Shown here piece after piece: positions 25,805-33,052 of a stretch of DNA of 64,000 nucleotides (positions are counted from its first letter, which is position 1; the number at the start of each line of letters is the position of its first letter). Both the position numbers and the translations under genes were made by a program. This stretch comes from Altererythrobacter sp. H2. Its GTDB lineage: Bacteria; Pseudomonadota; Alphaproteobacteria; Sphingomonadales; Sphingomonadaceae. Location: assembly GCF_035319885.1 (NCBI RefSeq), contig NZ_CP141285.1, forward strand, positions 1,178,001 through 1,242,000, given 5' to 3'. Below the pieces are notes generated by a model. That model had not been told where the DNA came from and made no database searches. It saw only the letters and a list, made by a program, of their open reading frames with translations.

Positions 25805-27025
25805 ATGAAAAAGACCACCGGCACCGACCGCTCGATTACCTCGAAATGGCGCCCCGCAACCCAGGCTGTCCGTGGCGGCACCTGGCGCAGCGAGCATGGC
25901 GAAACCAGCGAGGCGCTGTTCCTCTCCAGCGGCTATACTTATGACGACGCGCAGACGGTGGCTGACCGGTTCGCGGGCGAGGCGCATGGGATGACCTATT
26001 CCCGCCTGCAGAACCCTACGGTTGCCATGCTGGAAGAACGCATCGCCCTGATGGAAGGGGCCGAGGCGTGCCGCGCCCAGGCCAGCGGAATGGCGGCGAT
26101 GACCACCGCCCTGCTGTGCCAGCTTTCTGCCGGGGACCATGTGGTCGGCGCGCGGGCCGCGTTCGGATCGTGCCGCTGGCTGCTTGATCACCTGTGTCCG
26201 CGCTTCGGCATCGAAGTCAGCGTGATCGACAGCACCGACAACGCTGCCTGGGAAGCGGCGATCCGGCCCAACACCAAGGTGTTCTTCTTCGAGACTCCGG
26301 CCAACCCGACGCTCGACATCGTCGATCTCGCCCATGTCTGCGGCCTAGCCCGCGCGCACGGCATCACCAGCGTGGTCGACAATGCCTTTGCCACCAGCGC
26401 GCTCCAGCGTCCGCTCGATTTCGGGGCAGACGTGGTCGCCTACAGCGCGACCAAGCTGATGGACGGGCAGGGCCGGGTGCTTGCGGGCGCAGTCTGCGGG
26501 ACGGAGCAGTTCATCAACGAGGTGCTGCTGCCGTTCCAGCGCAATACGGGGCCGAACCTGTCACCGTTCAACGCCTGGGTGGTGCACAAGGGGCTGGAAA
26601 CGCTCGACCTGCGCGCCCGCCGCCAGAGCGAGAACGCGCTGGAGGTCGGCCGGTTTGTCGAAGGTCGGCTCAGCCGGGGCGCAGGTCGCGTGATGCATCC
26701 CGGCCTGCCGAGCCACCCGCGCCATGCCATGGCCATGCAGCAGATGGCGATGACCGGCCCGATTTTCGCGTTCGACCTGAACGGCGGACGTGAGGCGGCG
26801 TTTGCCTTCCTCGACGCGCTCGAACTGGTCGATATCTCCAACAACATCGGCGATGCCCGCAGCCTGCTGTGCCACCCGGCCAGCACCACCCACGCCAACA
26901 TGGGTGAAGAGGCGCGGTTGGAGATGGGGATCGGTCAGGGGATGCTGCGGATCAATGTCGGGCTGGAGGATCCGCTCGACGTGATCGAGGACCTTGCCCA
27001 GGCGTTCGACCGGGCCGGCATCTAG
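25805..27025 (+). CDS. metZ: O-succinylhomoserine sulfhydrylase
   Basis: The 406-residue PLP enzyme of the Cys/Met metabolism family makes homocysteine directly from O-succinylhomoserine and sulfide. Motifs include ATQAVRGGTWRSEHGETSEALFLSSGYTYDDA, YSRLQNPTVAMLEERIALMEGAEA, FFETPANPTLDIVDL, VVDNAFATSALQRPLDFGADVV and the PLP-lysine YSATKLMDGQGRVLAG. The subfamily choice (MetZ rather than cystathionine synthase/lyase) rests on the overall pattern. The start is only 11 nt after tetR. Confidence 0.9.
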   Translation: MKKTTGTDRSITSKWRPATQAVRGGTWRSEHGETSEALFLSSGYTYDDAQTVADRFAGEAHGMTYSRLQNPTVAMLEERIALMEGAEACRAQASGMAAMTTALLCQLSAGDHVVGARAAFGSCRWLLDHLCPRFGIEVSVIDSTDNAAWEAAIRPNTKVFFFETPANPTLDIVDLAHVCGLARAHGITSVVDNAFATSALQRPLDFGADVVAYSATKLMDGQGRVLAGAVCGTEQFINEVLLPFQRNTGPNLSPFNAWVVHKGLETLDLRARRQSENALEVGRFVEGRLSRGAGRVMHPGLPSHPRHAMAMQQMAMTGPIFAFDLNGGREAAFAFLDALELVDISNNIGDARSLLCHPASTTHANMGEEARLEMGIGQGMLRINVGLEDPLDVIEDLAQAFDRAGI

Positions 27026-27052
27026 GGCCCGGATTCAGGCCGGGATCGGGCG

Positions 27053-27799
27053 ATGGACGCGCTGGTGGCGGCAGACTGGGCACTGGCGGTCTGCATCATG
27101 TTTGCCGCCGCGCTCTATTCCAGCGTCGGCCATGCGGGAGCTTCCGCCTATATCGCGCTGATGGCGCTGTTCGGCGTGCCGCCTGCGGTGATGCGGCCGA
27201 CCGCGCTGGCGCTCAACGTGCTGGTCGGCTCGCTCGCATCGTGGCGTTATGTGGTGGCAAAGCAGTTCCGCTGGCGGGTGCTGTGGCCCTTCCTGCTTGG
27301 TGCCACGCCGATGGCGTTCGTCGGCGGCGGCATCCACCTGCCGGGCGAGTTTTACCGCCCGCTCATGGGCGTGGTGCTGTGGATTGCGGCGGCCCGCCTG
27401 CTCTGGCCGAAGGCGCTGCGAACCGAGAGCGAATGGCGCGATCCGCCGGTCTGGGCCGGGATCGTGGCCGGGGCTGGGATCGGGCTTCTGTCCGGCCTGA
27501 CCGGAACCGGCGGGGGCATCTTCCTCTCCCCCGTCCTGCTGTTCATGGCGTGGTCGCCGGTGCGGCAGTCCGCCGGGGTGGCGGCGGTGTTCGTGCTGGT
27601 CAATTCGCTGGCCGGGCTGGCGGGCAACCTGGCCTCGCTCGGATCGCTCCCGCCGCAACTGCCGCTCTATGCCGCGGCTGCGCTGGCTGGTGCCCTTGCC
27701 GGAACCAGCCTCGGCATCCGCCTGCAAAGCCCGTGGCTGACCCGGGCGCTCGGGCTGGTGCTGGTGATTGCCGGGGCCAAGCTGGTGGGGGTGTACTAG
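27053..27799 (+). CDS. TauE/SafE family sulfite/organosulfonate exporter
   Basis: The 248-residue membrane protein has seven to eight hydrophobic helices and two copies of the TauE-like glycine-rich motif (SSVGHAGASAYIALMALFGVPPAVMRPTALALN and GLLSGLTGTGGGIFLSPVLLFM). Members export sulfite, sulfoacetate or similar anions. It sits just downstream of metZ, which links it to sulfur metabolism. Its stop overlaps the convergent gene by 4 nt. Confidence 0.88.
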   Translation: MDALVAADWALAVCIMFAAALYSSVGHAGASAYIALMALFGVPPAVMRPTALALNVLVGSLASWRYVVAKQFRWRVLWPFLLGATPMAFVGGGIHLPGEFYRPLMGVVLWIAAARLLWPKALRTESEWRDPPVWAGIVAGAGIGLLSGLTGTGGGIFLSPVLLFMAWSPVRQSAGVAAVFVLVNSLAGLAGNLASLGSLPPQLPLYAAAALAGALAGTSLGIRLQSPWLTRALGLVLVIAGAKLVGVY

Positions 27800-28212
27800 G
27801 CTGACAGTTCGCCCTGCAGGGCCTGGGCCAGGGTCAGCAGGTCAGCATAGCCATCCGGCCCGGACAGTTCCAGCAGGGCCACCGGGCAACCGCCCGACAT
27901 CGCCGCGACAACCAGCGCCTCATGCCGGGTCATGCGCGGGGCGCAACCCGGGGCGACCTGGATCCGGCCGCTCGCATGGCGGGCCAGGCCATGCAGGAAC
28001 GCCCGCATCAGATGCAGGGCGCGCAGGAAGCCGCCGCCGAACTGGTCCAGCGCAACCATGCTGGCATGGGCATCGTGCAGGCCGTGAATGGCCATGCGGC
28101 GGAACATCAGCAGCAGGGCCTGCTCGCGGCGGCAGGCCGGCAGCGGGTGGGGCAGGGCACAGGCCCTAAGGTCGGGGCGATCAGGGCGGGCTGGGCGATC
28201 GGGGTCGGTCAT
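27796..28212 (-). CDS. Small sphingomonad protein, DUF6628-like
   Basis: The 138-residue cytoplasmic protein has conserved-looking segments RRMAIHGLHDAHASMVALDQFGGGFLRALHLMRAFLHGLARHASGRIQVAPGCAPRMTRHEALVVAAM. This resembles the DUF6628 family of alphaproteobacteria, from memory only. Function unknown. A GGAGG ribosome-binding site precedes ATG 28212. A Fur-box-like sequence lies about 32 bp upstream, which would make it iron-regulated. Confidence 0.65.
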   Translation of the reverse strand: MTDPDRPARPDRPDLRACALPHPLPACRREQALLLMFRRMAIHGLHDAHASMVALDQFGGGFLRALHLMRAFLHGLARHASGRIQVAPGCAPRMTRHEALVVAAMSGGCPVALLELSGPDGYADLLTLAQALQGELSA

Positions 28213-28243
28213 GGAATCCTCCGGCGTTGCGTCCGTCAGTTTA

Positions 28244-28265
28244 TGCGAACGATTATCAATAGCAA
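28244..28265. promoter_or_regulatory. Candidate Fur box
   Basis: TGCGAACGATTATCAATAGC resembles Fur boxes of proteobacteria (GATAAT-type hexamers around ATTATC; the reverse strand reads ATTGATAATCGTTCGC). It lies upstream of the DUF6628-like gene on one side and 84 bp before the DsbA-like isomerase on the other. It is a pattern match only. Confidence 0.4.
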
Positions 28266-28348
28266 TACTGAATCGTTACGAGTGCCAGTGGCCTTGCCTG
28301 CCTGTCCCCGCTAGCAAGCGTGGGCCATCAGCCGGAGGACCGCCTGCC

Positions 28349-28963
28349 ATGCCCACAACTACGCCCCGTACTGTCGAGTTCCTGTTCGATTTCGTCAGCC
28401 CCAATGCCTACCTCGCCTGGTATCCCCTGAAGGAGCTGGTGGCGCGTACCGGGGCCGCGCTGGAGGTGACACCGGTGTTCCTGGGCGGGATGCACCGGCT
28501 GACCGGAAACGCTCCGCCAATGGTCCGTGACGCGGAGGTCAAGGGCAAGGTCGCATACGGGATGCTGGAAATGGAGCGCTTCATCGCCAAGCACGGGTTC
28601 GACAAATACCGCCTCCATCCGCAGTTTCCGTTCAATTCGGTCACGCTGCAGCGGATGCTGCTGGCAGTGGAGGGCGATGACCGCATCCGTCTGGTCGATG
28701 CCCTGCTCCCCGCCTTGTGGGAACAGGGCGTGCCGGTGGACGATCCCCAGGCGATCGGCGCGGTGCTGGCCGGGGCCGGTTTTGACGGCCAGGCGCTTTT
28801 CGCAGCCACACAGGACGCTGCCATCAAGCAGGCGCTGATGGACAGCACGCAAGCGGCGGTGGACCGGGGGGCGTTCGGCATCCCGACATTCTTCGTCGGA
28901 GCTGAGATGTTCTTCGGCAAGGAACGGCTGGGGCAGGTGGAGGAAGAACTCAGCCGCCGATAA
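28349..28963 (+). CDS. 2-hydroxychromene-2-carboxylate isomerase family (DsbA-like) protein
   Basis: The 204-residue thioredoxin-fold protein has VEFLFDFVSPNAYLAWYPLKEL (Ser in place of CxxC, as in glutathione-dependent HCCA isomerases), HPQFPFNSVTLQRMLLA, and the C-terminal cis-Pro loop GAFGIPTFFVGAEMFFGKERLGQVEEEL. HCCA isomerases act in naphthalene-type catabolism, but many homologues have other roles, and no aromatic catabolic genes lie nearby. CGGAGG lies upstream of ATG 28349. Confidence 0.88.
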   Translation: MPTTTPRTVEFLFDFVSPNAYLAWYPLKELVARTGAALEVTPVFLGGMHRLTGNAPPMVRDAEVKGKVAYGMLEMERFIAKHGFDKYRLHPQFPFNSVTLQRMLLAVEGDDRIRLVDALLPALWEQGVPVDDPQAIGAVLAGAGFDGQALFAATQDAAIKQALMDSTQAAVDRGAFGIPTFFVGAEMFFGKERLGQVEEELSRR

Positions 28964-29015
28964 GCCTACGCGCACGATTGCACCCGCGCCTTCGCCTCGC
29001 TACCTTGGCAGGGCC

Positions 29016-29414
29016 ATGAAGCAGTTGTTCCAGCACGCCGCCACGACCCACGGCATTACCGTCCGCGTTGCGGTCAACTTCCTGCCCGAGCAGTCGCAGC
29101 CGGATTCGGGGCGCTGGTTCTGGGTCTATCACATCCGGATCGAGAACGGCGGGGACGAGCCGGTCCAGCTGCTCACCCGACACTGGCGGATCACCGACGG
29201 GCGCGGGATGGTCAACCTGGTCGATGGCGAGGGCGTGGTGGGCGAGCAGCCGATGCTCGCCCCGGGGCAGAGCCATGACTATGTCTCCGGCTGCCCGCTG
29301 ACCACTCCGCACGGCTCGATGGAGGGGTTCTACACGTTCCACCGCGCCAACGGCCTGCCGATCGAGGTGCGGATCCCGTTCTTCCCGCTGGCGGCGCCGG
29401 CCGAAGCGCAGTAA
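29016..29414 (+). CDS. apaG: ApaG family protein
   Basis: The 132-residue single beta-sandwich protein matches ApaG: TTHGITVRVAVNFLPEQSQPDSGRWFWVYHIRIENGGDEPVQLLTRHWRITDGRG, then VVGEQPMLAPGQSHDYVSGCPL and GSMEGFYTF. ApaG is linked to Co2+/Mg2+ tolerance and is related to F-box ApaG domains; the molecular role is unknown. It lies 13 nt upstream of a LysR gene. Confidence 0.93.
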   Translation: MKQLFQHAATTHGITVRVAVNFLPEQSQPDSGRWFWVYHIRIENGGDEPVQLLTRHWRITDGRGMVNLVDGEGVVGEQPMLAPGQSHDYVSGCPLTTPHGSMEGFYTFHRANGLPIEVRIPFFPLAAPAEAQ

Positions 29415-29427
29415 CAGCCCTTCCGCC

Positions 29428-30228
29428 ATGAAGCGCACGCACCTGCCCCTCAACGCCCTGCGCGTCTATGACGCTGCCGCGCGCCATCTCAGCTTCACCC
29501 GCGCGGCGGACGAGCTGGCGGTGACCCCGGCGGCGGTCGGGCAGCAGATCCGCGCGCTGGAGGACCATCTCGGCACGGTGCTGTTCCGCCGCACCAGCAA
29601 GGGGCTGGAGCTGACCGACGAAGGCCGCGCCGGGCTCGATGCGCTGCGCGAGGGGTTCCTCAAGTTCGAGGAAAGCGTCCAGGCGATGCAGGCCGGGCAG
29701 GCGAGCGACCGCTACACCATTGCCGCTCCGCGCGAATTCTACGCCCAGTGGCTGGCCCCGCGCCTCGCCGCCTACCGCCTCGCCCATCCGGACGTGCGTT
29801 ACCGCCTGGTCGAGAACGAGCACGCCGACTTTACCGAGGCCAACCTGGACCTCGCGGTGCGGCTGGTTGACGGGCCGGGCGAGCTGGAGGGGGTCGAACT
29901 GGCCCCGGCGCGCCGCGTGGTCGTCGCCGCTCCGCAAGCGAGCGAGGGTGCGCTCAATACCTGGATCGACTGGCCCGGCGCGCCGCTGCCCGAAGGGGCG
30001 CAGGCCTGCATCGAGGTCGGCAATGCGGGGCAGGCGCTCAGCAGCGCCGCCGCCGGGCTGGGCAAGGCGATCCTGCCGTGGCTGCTGGTCGAGGAATCGG
30101 TCACCGCCGGCAAGCTCACCGTGCTGGAGGGGCCGGACGAGGGCCGCCGCGCCTACTGGCTGGTCGCCCCCCTGCCGCAGTGGCGCCAGAAGAAGGTCAA
30201 GGCGCTGGTCGCGTTCCTCAGCGCGTAA
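29428..30228 (+). CDS. LysR-family regulator (GcvA-like)
   Basis: The 266-residue regulator has the GcvA-type N-terminus LPLNALRVYDAAARHLSFTRAADELAVTPAAVGQQIRALEDHLGTVLFRRTSKGLELTDEG, and an effector domain with YTIAAPREFYAQWLAPRLAAYRLAHPDVRYRLVENEH and DLAVRLVDG. It is shorter than typical (~300 residues) in the C-terminal lobe but ends cleanly. The target is unknown. Confidence 0.88.
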   Translation: MKRTHLPLNALRVYDAAARHLSFTRAADELAVTPAAVGQQIRALEDHLGTVLFRRTSKGLELTDEGRAGLDALREGFLKFEESVQAMQAGQASDRYTIAAPREFYAQWLAPRLAAYRLAHPDVRYRLVENEHADFTEANLDLAVRLVDGPGELEGVELAPARRVVVAAPQASEGALNTWIDWPGAPLPEGAQACIEVGNAGQALSSAAAGLGKAILPWLLVEESVTAGKLTVLEGPDEGRRAYWLVAPLPQWRQKKVKALVAFLSA

Positions 30229-30252
30229 TGTGTTCCGCCTCGCGGTGCTGCG

Positions 30253-30882
30253 CTAGCCGCAGTCCTCGCCGAAGATCGCGCGCAGGCCGGGCGGGTCGCA
30301 GGCGCGGCGCAGGATCGCCAGCGCGCCGCCCACATCGAGCCGGAACGAGCGGGTGATCCCGTCCGCCCCGCTGCCGCGCGCGCCCAGGCTGGTGACGAAC
30401 TCGATCGCGCCGGCGTTCTCGGTCAGGGTATCGACGTGGAAGGCGCGGATGCCCTGTTCGTGCGCCTCGCACAGGATCGTCGCGGTGAGCAGCCGCCCGA
30501 GCCCGCGCCCGTGCCAGGCATCGAGCACCGCGACCGAGAACTCGGCGCACTCCGGCTCGGCTTCGGTGCGGAAAGCATGGACCGCGCCGATCGCCTCTCC
30601 CTCCGCTTCACCAGAACCGCCACATTCGAGCGCCCCCCAGGCGAGGTGGCGGTGCCCGTCGACGTCGAGCAGGCGGTCGATCACCCAGTCGGGCGGCAGC
30701 TTCCCGCCGCTGAAGAACCGCAGGTAGCGCGAGCGGGGCGAGAGCCGCTCGATCCCGGCGCGCATCAGCGCCTCGTCGGCCGGGCGGATGCGGCGGATGC
30801 ACACCGGGCTGCCATCGGCCAGCCGGGTGCGGATCGTGTCAGGCAGGGGAAAGGGCGCAGTGTCCACGGCTGCGCAACGCAC
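30253..30882 (-). CDS. GNAT-family N-acetyltransferase
   Basis: The 209-residue protein has a single GNAT domain: CIRRIRPADEALMRAGIERLSPRSRYLRFFSGG at the start, EFSVAVLDAWHGRGLGRLLTATILCEAHEQGIRAFHVDTLTENAGAIEFVTSLG in the middle. The acetyl-CoA loop is WHGRGLG. RLSPRSRYLRFF resembles the N-lobe of acetate/propionate-related acetyltransferases (Pat-like) without the CoA-ligase part. Substrate unknown. Confidence 0.87.
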   Translation of the reverse strand: MRCAAVDTAPFPLPDTIRTRLADGSPVCIRRIRPADEALMRAGIERLSPRSRYLRFFSGGKLPPDWVIDRLLDVDGHRHLAWGALECGGSGEAEGEAIGAVHAFRTEAEPECAEFSVAVLDAWHGRGLGRLLTATILCEAHEQGIRAFHVDTLTENAGAIEFVTSLGARGSGADGITRSFRLDVGGALAILRRACDPPGLRAIFGEDCG

Positions 30883-30904
30883 CGCCCCGCGCCCCGGTTC
30901 CCGC

Positions 30905-31549
30905 TCATCCCAGCCCGAGGCTCCGCGCGCGCATTTCGTCGATCAGCGCGTCGATCGAATCGAGCACCGCCTGCTCGTCCTCCTCTGCGGGCGCGGCGGC
31001 CTGTTCGGCCAGCACCCGCGCCTTGATCGCCTCGTAGAGCGGGTGGCCGGGCTGCACCGCCTCGGCGGAGTAGCGGGCGGGCAGGCGGTGGCGCAGCAGG
31101 AAGCGCAGCAGCGCGTTGTCGGGCTTGTCCCACCAGTCGACCAGCTGCCCGCCGGAGACGATCGGGGTGCGGGTGCCCAGCAGCGCGCGCTCGAACGCCA
31201 TGTCCTCCAGCCGCTGGCTCCCTCGCTCCAGCGCCGCGTCCCAGGCGGCGGCAAAGCCCTCCGCCCCGGGGCGATGGCGCAGCTTGTAGAGCGCCTCGAG
31301 GCTGCGCCCCACGCTGCGCGCCGCCGCCGAGACGATTCCCGTGGCGGCCAGCGCGGCAACGAACCGGCGCTGCACCGCCGGGGTGATCGAATTGCGGCGC
31401 GGCGCGGCGTGGAGGTAGGGGGCAAAGGCGAGCAGCGGATCGTCCGCCTCCGGCTCCGGCCCGACGTGCGCCGCGGCCGAAGTCGCCTGCCGCGGCACGG
31501 CGCGGGTGGGGGTGAGGGGAGGGGGCGTGGTGGGTGATCGGTCGCTCAT
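30905..31549 (-). CDS. HTH-like protein, sphingomonad family of unknown function
   Basis: The 214-residue protein has a low-complexity N-terminus (TTPPPLTPTRAVPRQATS) and a middle segment NSITPAVQRRFVAALAATGIVSAAARSVGRSLEALYKLRHRPGAEGFAAAWDAALERGSQRLEDMAFERALLGT. The spacing of VSAAARSVGRSLEALYKLR is HTH-like, as in terminase small-subunit-type proteins. It is usually found, from memory, beside the small YHR-KW protein that also lies just upstream here. The start at 31549 follows GGGGG; the longer open frame is read through a palindromic repeat. Confidence 0.6.
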   Translation of the reverse strand: MSDRSPTTPPPLTPTRAVPRQATSAAAHVGPEPEADDPLLAFAPYLHAAPRRNSITPAVQRRFVAALAATGIVSAAARSVGRSLEALYKLRHRPGAEGFAAAWDAALERGSQRLEDMAFERALLGTRTPIVSGGQLVDWWDKPDNALLRFLLRHRLPARYSAEAVQPGHPLYEAIKARVLAEQAAAPAEEDEQAVLDSIDALIDEMRARSLGLG

Positions 31550-31589
31550 GACCGCCCCCATTAGGCACACTCGCGGCGAGTAGGAAAAT

Positions 31590-31740
31590 GCTTTTCCCCC
31601 CTCCCCGTGGGGAGGGGCCGGGGGTGGGGGTTCGGCGGCTGTGCCAAAGCGCAACGCCGTGCGCCCCTCTCCAAGCTCCGCTAGCCGCGTGCGCGGCAAG
31701 CTGCGCTATCCTCTCCCCGCACGGGGAGAGGGCAATCCAA
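31590..31740. repeat. Palindromic repeats between the two hypothetical genes
   Basis: CCCCTCCCCGTGGGGAGGGG (31598-31617) and CCTCTCCCCGCACGGGGAGAGG (about 31718-31739) are perfect or near-perfect palindromes of the same family as the copy in egtB. A TAGCCGCGTGCGCGGCAAGC hairpin lies between them. Confidence 0.6.
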
Positions 31741-31747
31741 CCTCCCC

Positions 31748-32047
31748 CTACCTCCCCCGCAACCAGGCGAGCGCGCCGGGTTCCATGCCCCTGAACTTGG
31801 GCCAGCCGTCCGGCTCGTCGGCCAGCGGGGCGCAGGCGAGCGGGGTGCCTTCGGGCAATTGCCACTTGATCCGGTGATAGAGCCGGGAGCGGGTGAGGGC
31901 GGAGCGCACCAGCCACAACCCCCCGGCCAGTGGATAGCCGTCCCCGTGCAGGTCGAGCGGCCGGGCGGGCGCGGCCCCGGGATCGTGCCAGATCAGGTAG
32001 AGCGAGGGTTCGGCTGCGGGGTCAGGGGCGGGGGCGGCGTAGGGCAT
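31748..32047 (-). CDS. Small conserved hypothetical protein (partner of the HTH-like gene)
   Basis: The 99-residue protein has the conserved-looking core RSALTRSRLYHRIKWQLPEGTPLACAPLADEPDGWPKFRGMEPGALAWLRGR and an N-terminal LYLIWHDPG. I know this pattern only as a sphingomonad family without function. It precedes the HTH-like gene on the same strand. ATG 32047 was chosen because the upstream open frame is read through repeat DNA. Confidence 0.55.
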   Translation of the reverse strand: MPYAAPAPDPAAEPSLYLIWHDPGAAPARPLDLHGDGYPLAGGLWLVRSALTRSRLYHRIKWQLPEGTPLACAPLADEPDGWPKFRGMEPGALAWLRGR

Positions 32048-32425
32048 ACCCCGTGCAACGGACGAGGGTGGGGGTGGGGTTCCAGGGTGGGCAGATGTGC
32101 TGTGACCGGAATGCACGCAGAAAAGCGGCAATCCGTCCCGCAACACCCCGCCGTCGTTGCGAGGAGCCGCAGGCGACGCTGCAATCCAGAGCATCCCGCG
32201 ATGCACTCTGGATTGCCGCGCTTCGCTCGCAATGACGGAGAGGGGGCAGTCGTCAACCAAGCTGGTATGCGATGACGAGAGATAGTCACAATTGTTTGGA
32301 ATTCTTGAGCGACTGAGACTACTCTGGGATGCCTCAACTCTCCCGCCATAAAGAATAGTTATCCACATACCTTGCGTTCCGGAGGGGGGTTGCCAATGTG
32401 TTCCTTGGAGCGAGGTGGATTCGGC
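32048..32425. repeat. Gene-free spacer upstream of CBASS with dispersed inverted repeat
   Basis: No gene is seen. Positions 32152-32237 form an 86-bp imperfect palindrome with perfect inner arms CAATCCAGAG/CTCTGGATTG and outer arms CGTCGTTGCGAG/CTCGCAATGACG. This GTCATTGCGAGCG...GGCAATCCAGAG type is a widespread dispersed repeat. A G-rich stretch at 32066-32091 has an inverted counterpart at 34207-34235 beyond the CBASS genes. From about 32270 the composition becomes AT-richer, as in the following genes, and presumably contains their promoter. Confidence 0.55.
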
Positions 32426-33049
32426 ATGGGTAACGATCACGAATATGCATTAGTTGGAGGCGTAAATCGTGCAACGATTGGTCGGTGGGTCGCTGTGGCG
32501 GCCGCTAGCGTGTCTGCAGTCTTGGTTTTCGTTTTGCTATCGTTGGTTGACGTTGCTGAGAAGTTTGGTGTCTCTGCGAACCTTCCGCCATCGCTGTTCT
32601 CGCTAGCAGGCGCGAGCGCGGTCTATGGTGCGCTTTACCTGCTTTTTAGCCGCTTTATCTGGAAATGGGGTCCAATATCACGCCTGATGAAAGTGCCTAA
32701 CTTGGAAGGTTGTTGGCAATGCATCGGTGAGTCCTCTTTCAACGAGGAGGGGGTAGGCTGGGAAGCAAGCGTTGTCATATCACAGAACTGGGACAAGCTT
32801 TGCATCGTAATGGAAACAAGTAAATCTCGTTCAGAGAGCGTATCGGCCGCATTGATTTCTGAAGGTGTTGGGACATTTCGTCTCCTTTATCACTATAAGA
32901 ATGACCCGAGAGAATTTGAAGAAGGGCTTAACGCCCATCATGGTTGCGTCGATTTGTTGATTGCCCATGATCTTCAGAGTGGAGATGGAATATACTTTAC
33001 GGGCCGAGGAAGAACAACTTTCGGTCGGATGATTTGGAGCAGGAAATAA
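32426..33049 (+). CDS. cap15: CBASS effector Cap15-like (2TM + beta-barrel)
   Basis: The 207-residue protein begins HEYALVGGVNRATIGRWV, has two membrane helices (around 19-42 and 56-77), and continues with a soluble beta-rich domain (around 93-205) starting at KVPNLEGCWQCIGES and including RLLYHYKNDPREFEEGLNAHHG and FTGRGRTTFGRM. This matches the SMODS-associated two-TM beta-strand-rich effectors (Cap15). On binding a cyclic nucleotide they oligomerise and disrupt the inner membrane, killing the infected cell. ATG 32426 fits the family start; ATG 32396, after GGAGGGGGG, is an alternative that adds 10 residues. Base composition is close to half G+C, unlike the flanks. Confidence 0.85.
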   Translation: MGNDHEYALVGGVNRATIGRWVAVAAASVSAVLVFVLLSLVDVAEKFGVSANLPPSLFSLAGASAVYGALYLLFSRFIWKWGPISRLMKVPNLEGCWQCIGESSFNEEGVGWEASVVISQNWDKLCIVMETSKSRSESVSAALISEGVGTFRLLYHYKNDPREFEEGLNAHHGCVDLLIAHDLQSGDGIYFTGRGRTTFGRMIWSRK

Positions 33050-33052
33050 ATC

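Noticed and set aside
31549-31699. Longer N-terminus for the HTH-like gene (to 31699)
   Set aside because: The added residues are translated from a palindromic intergenic repeat, and a better ribosome-binding site lies before 31549.
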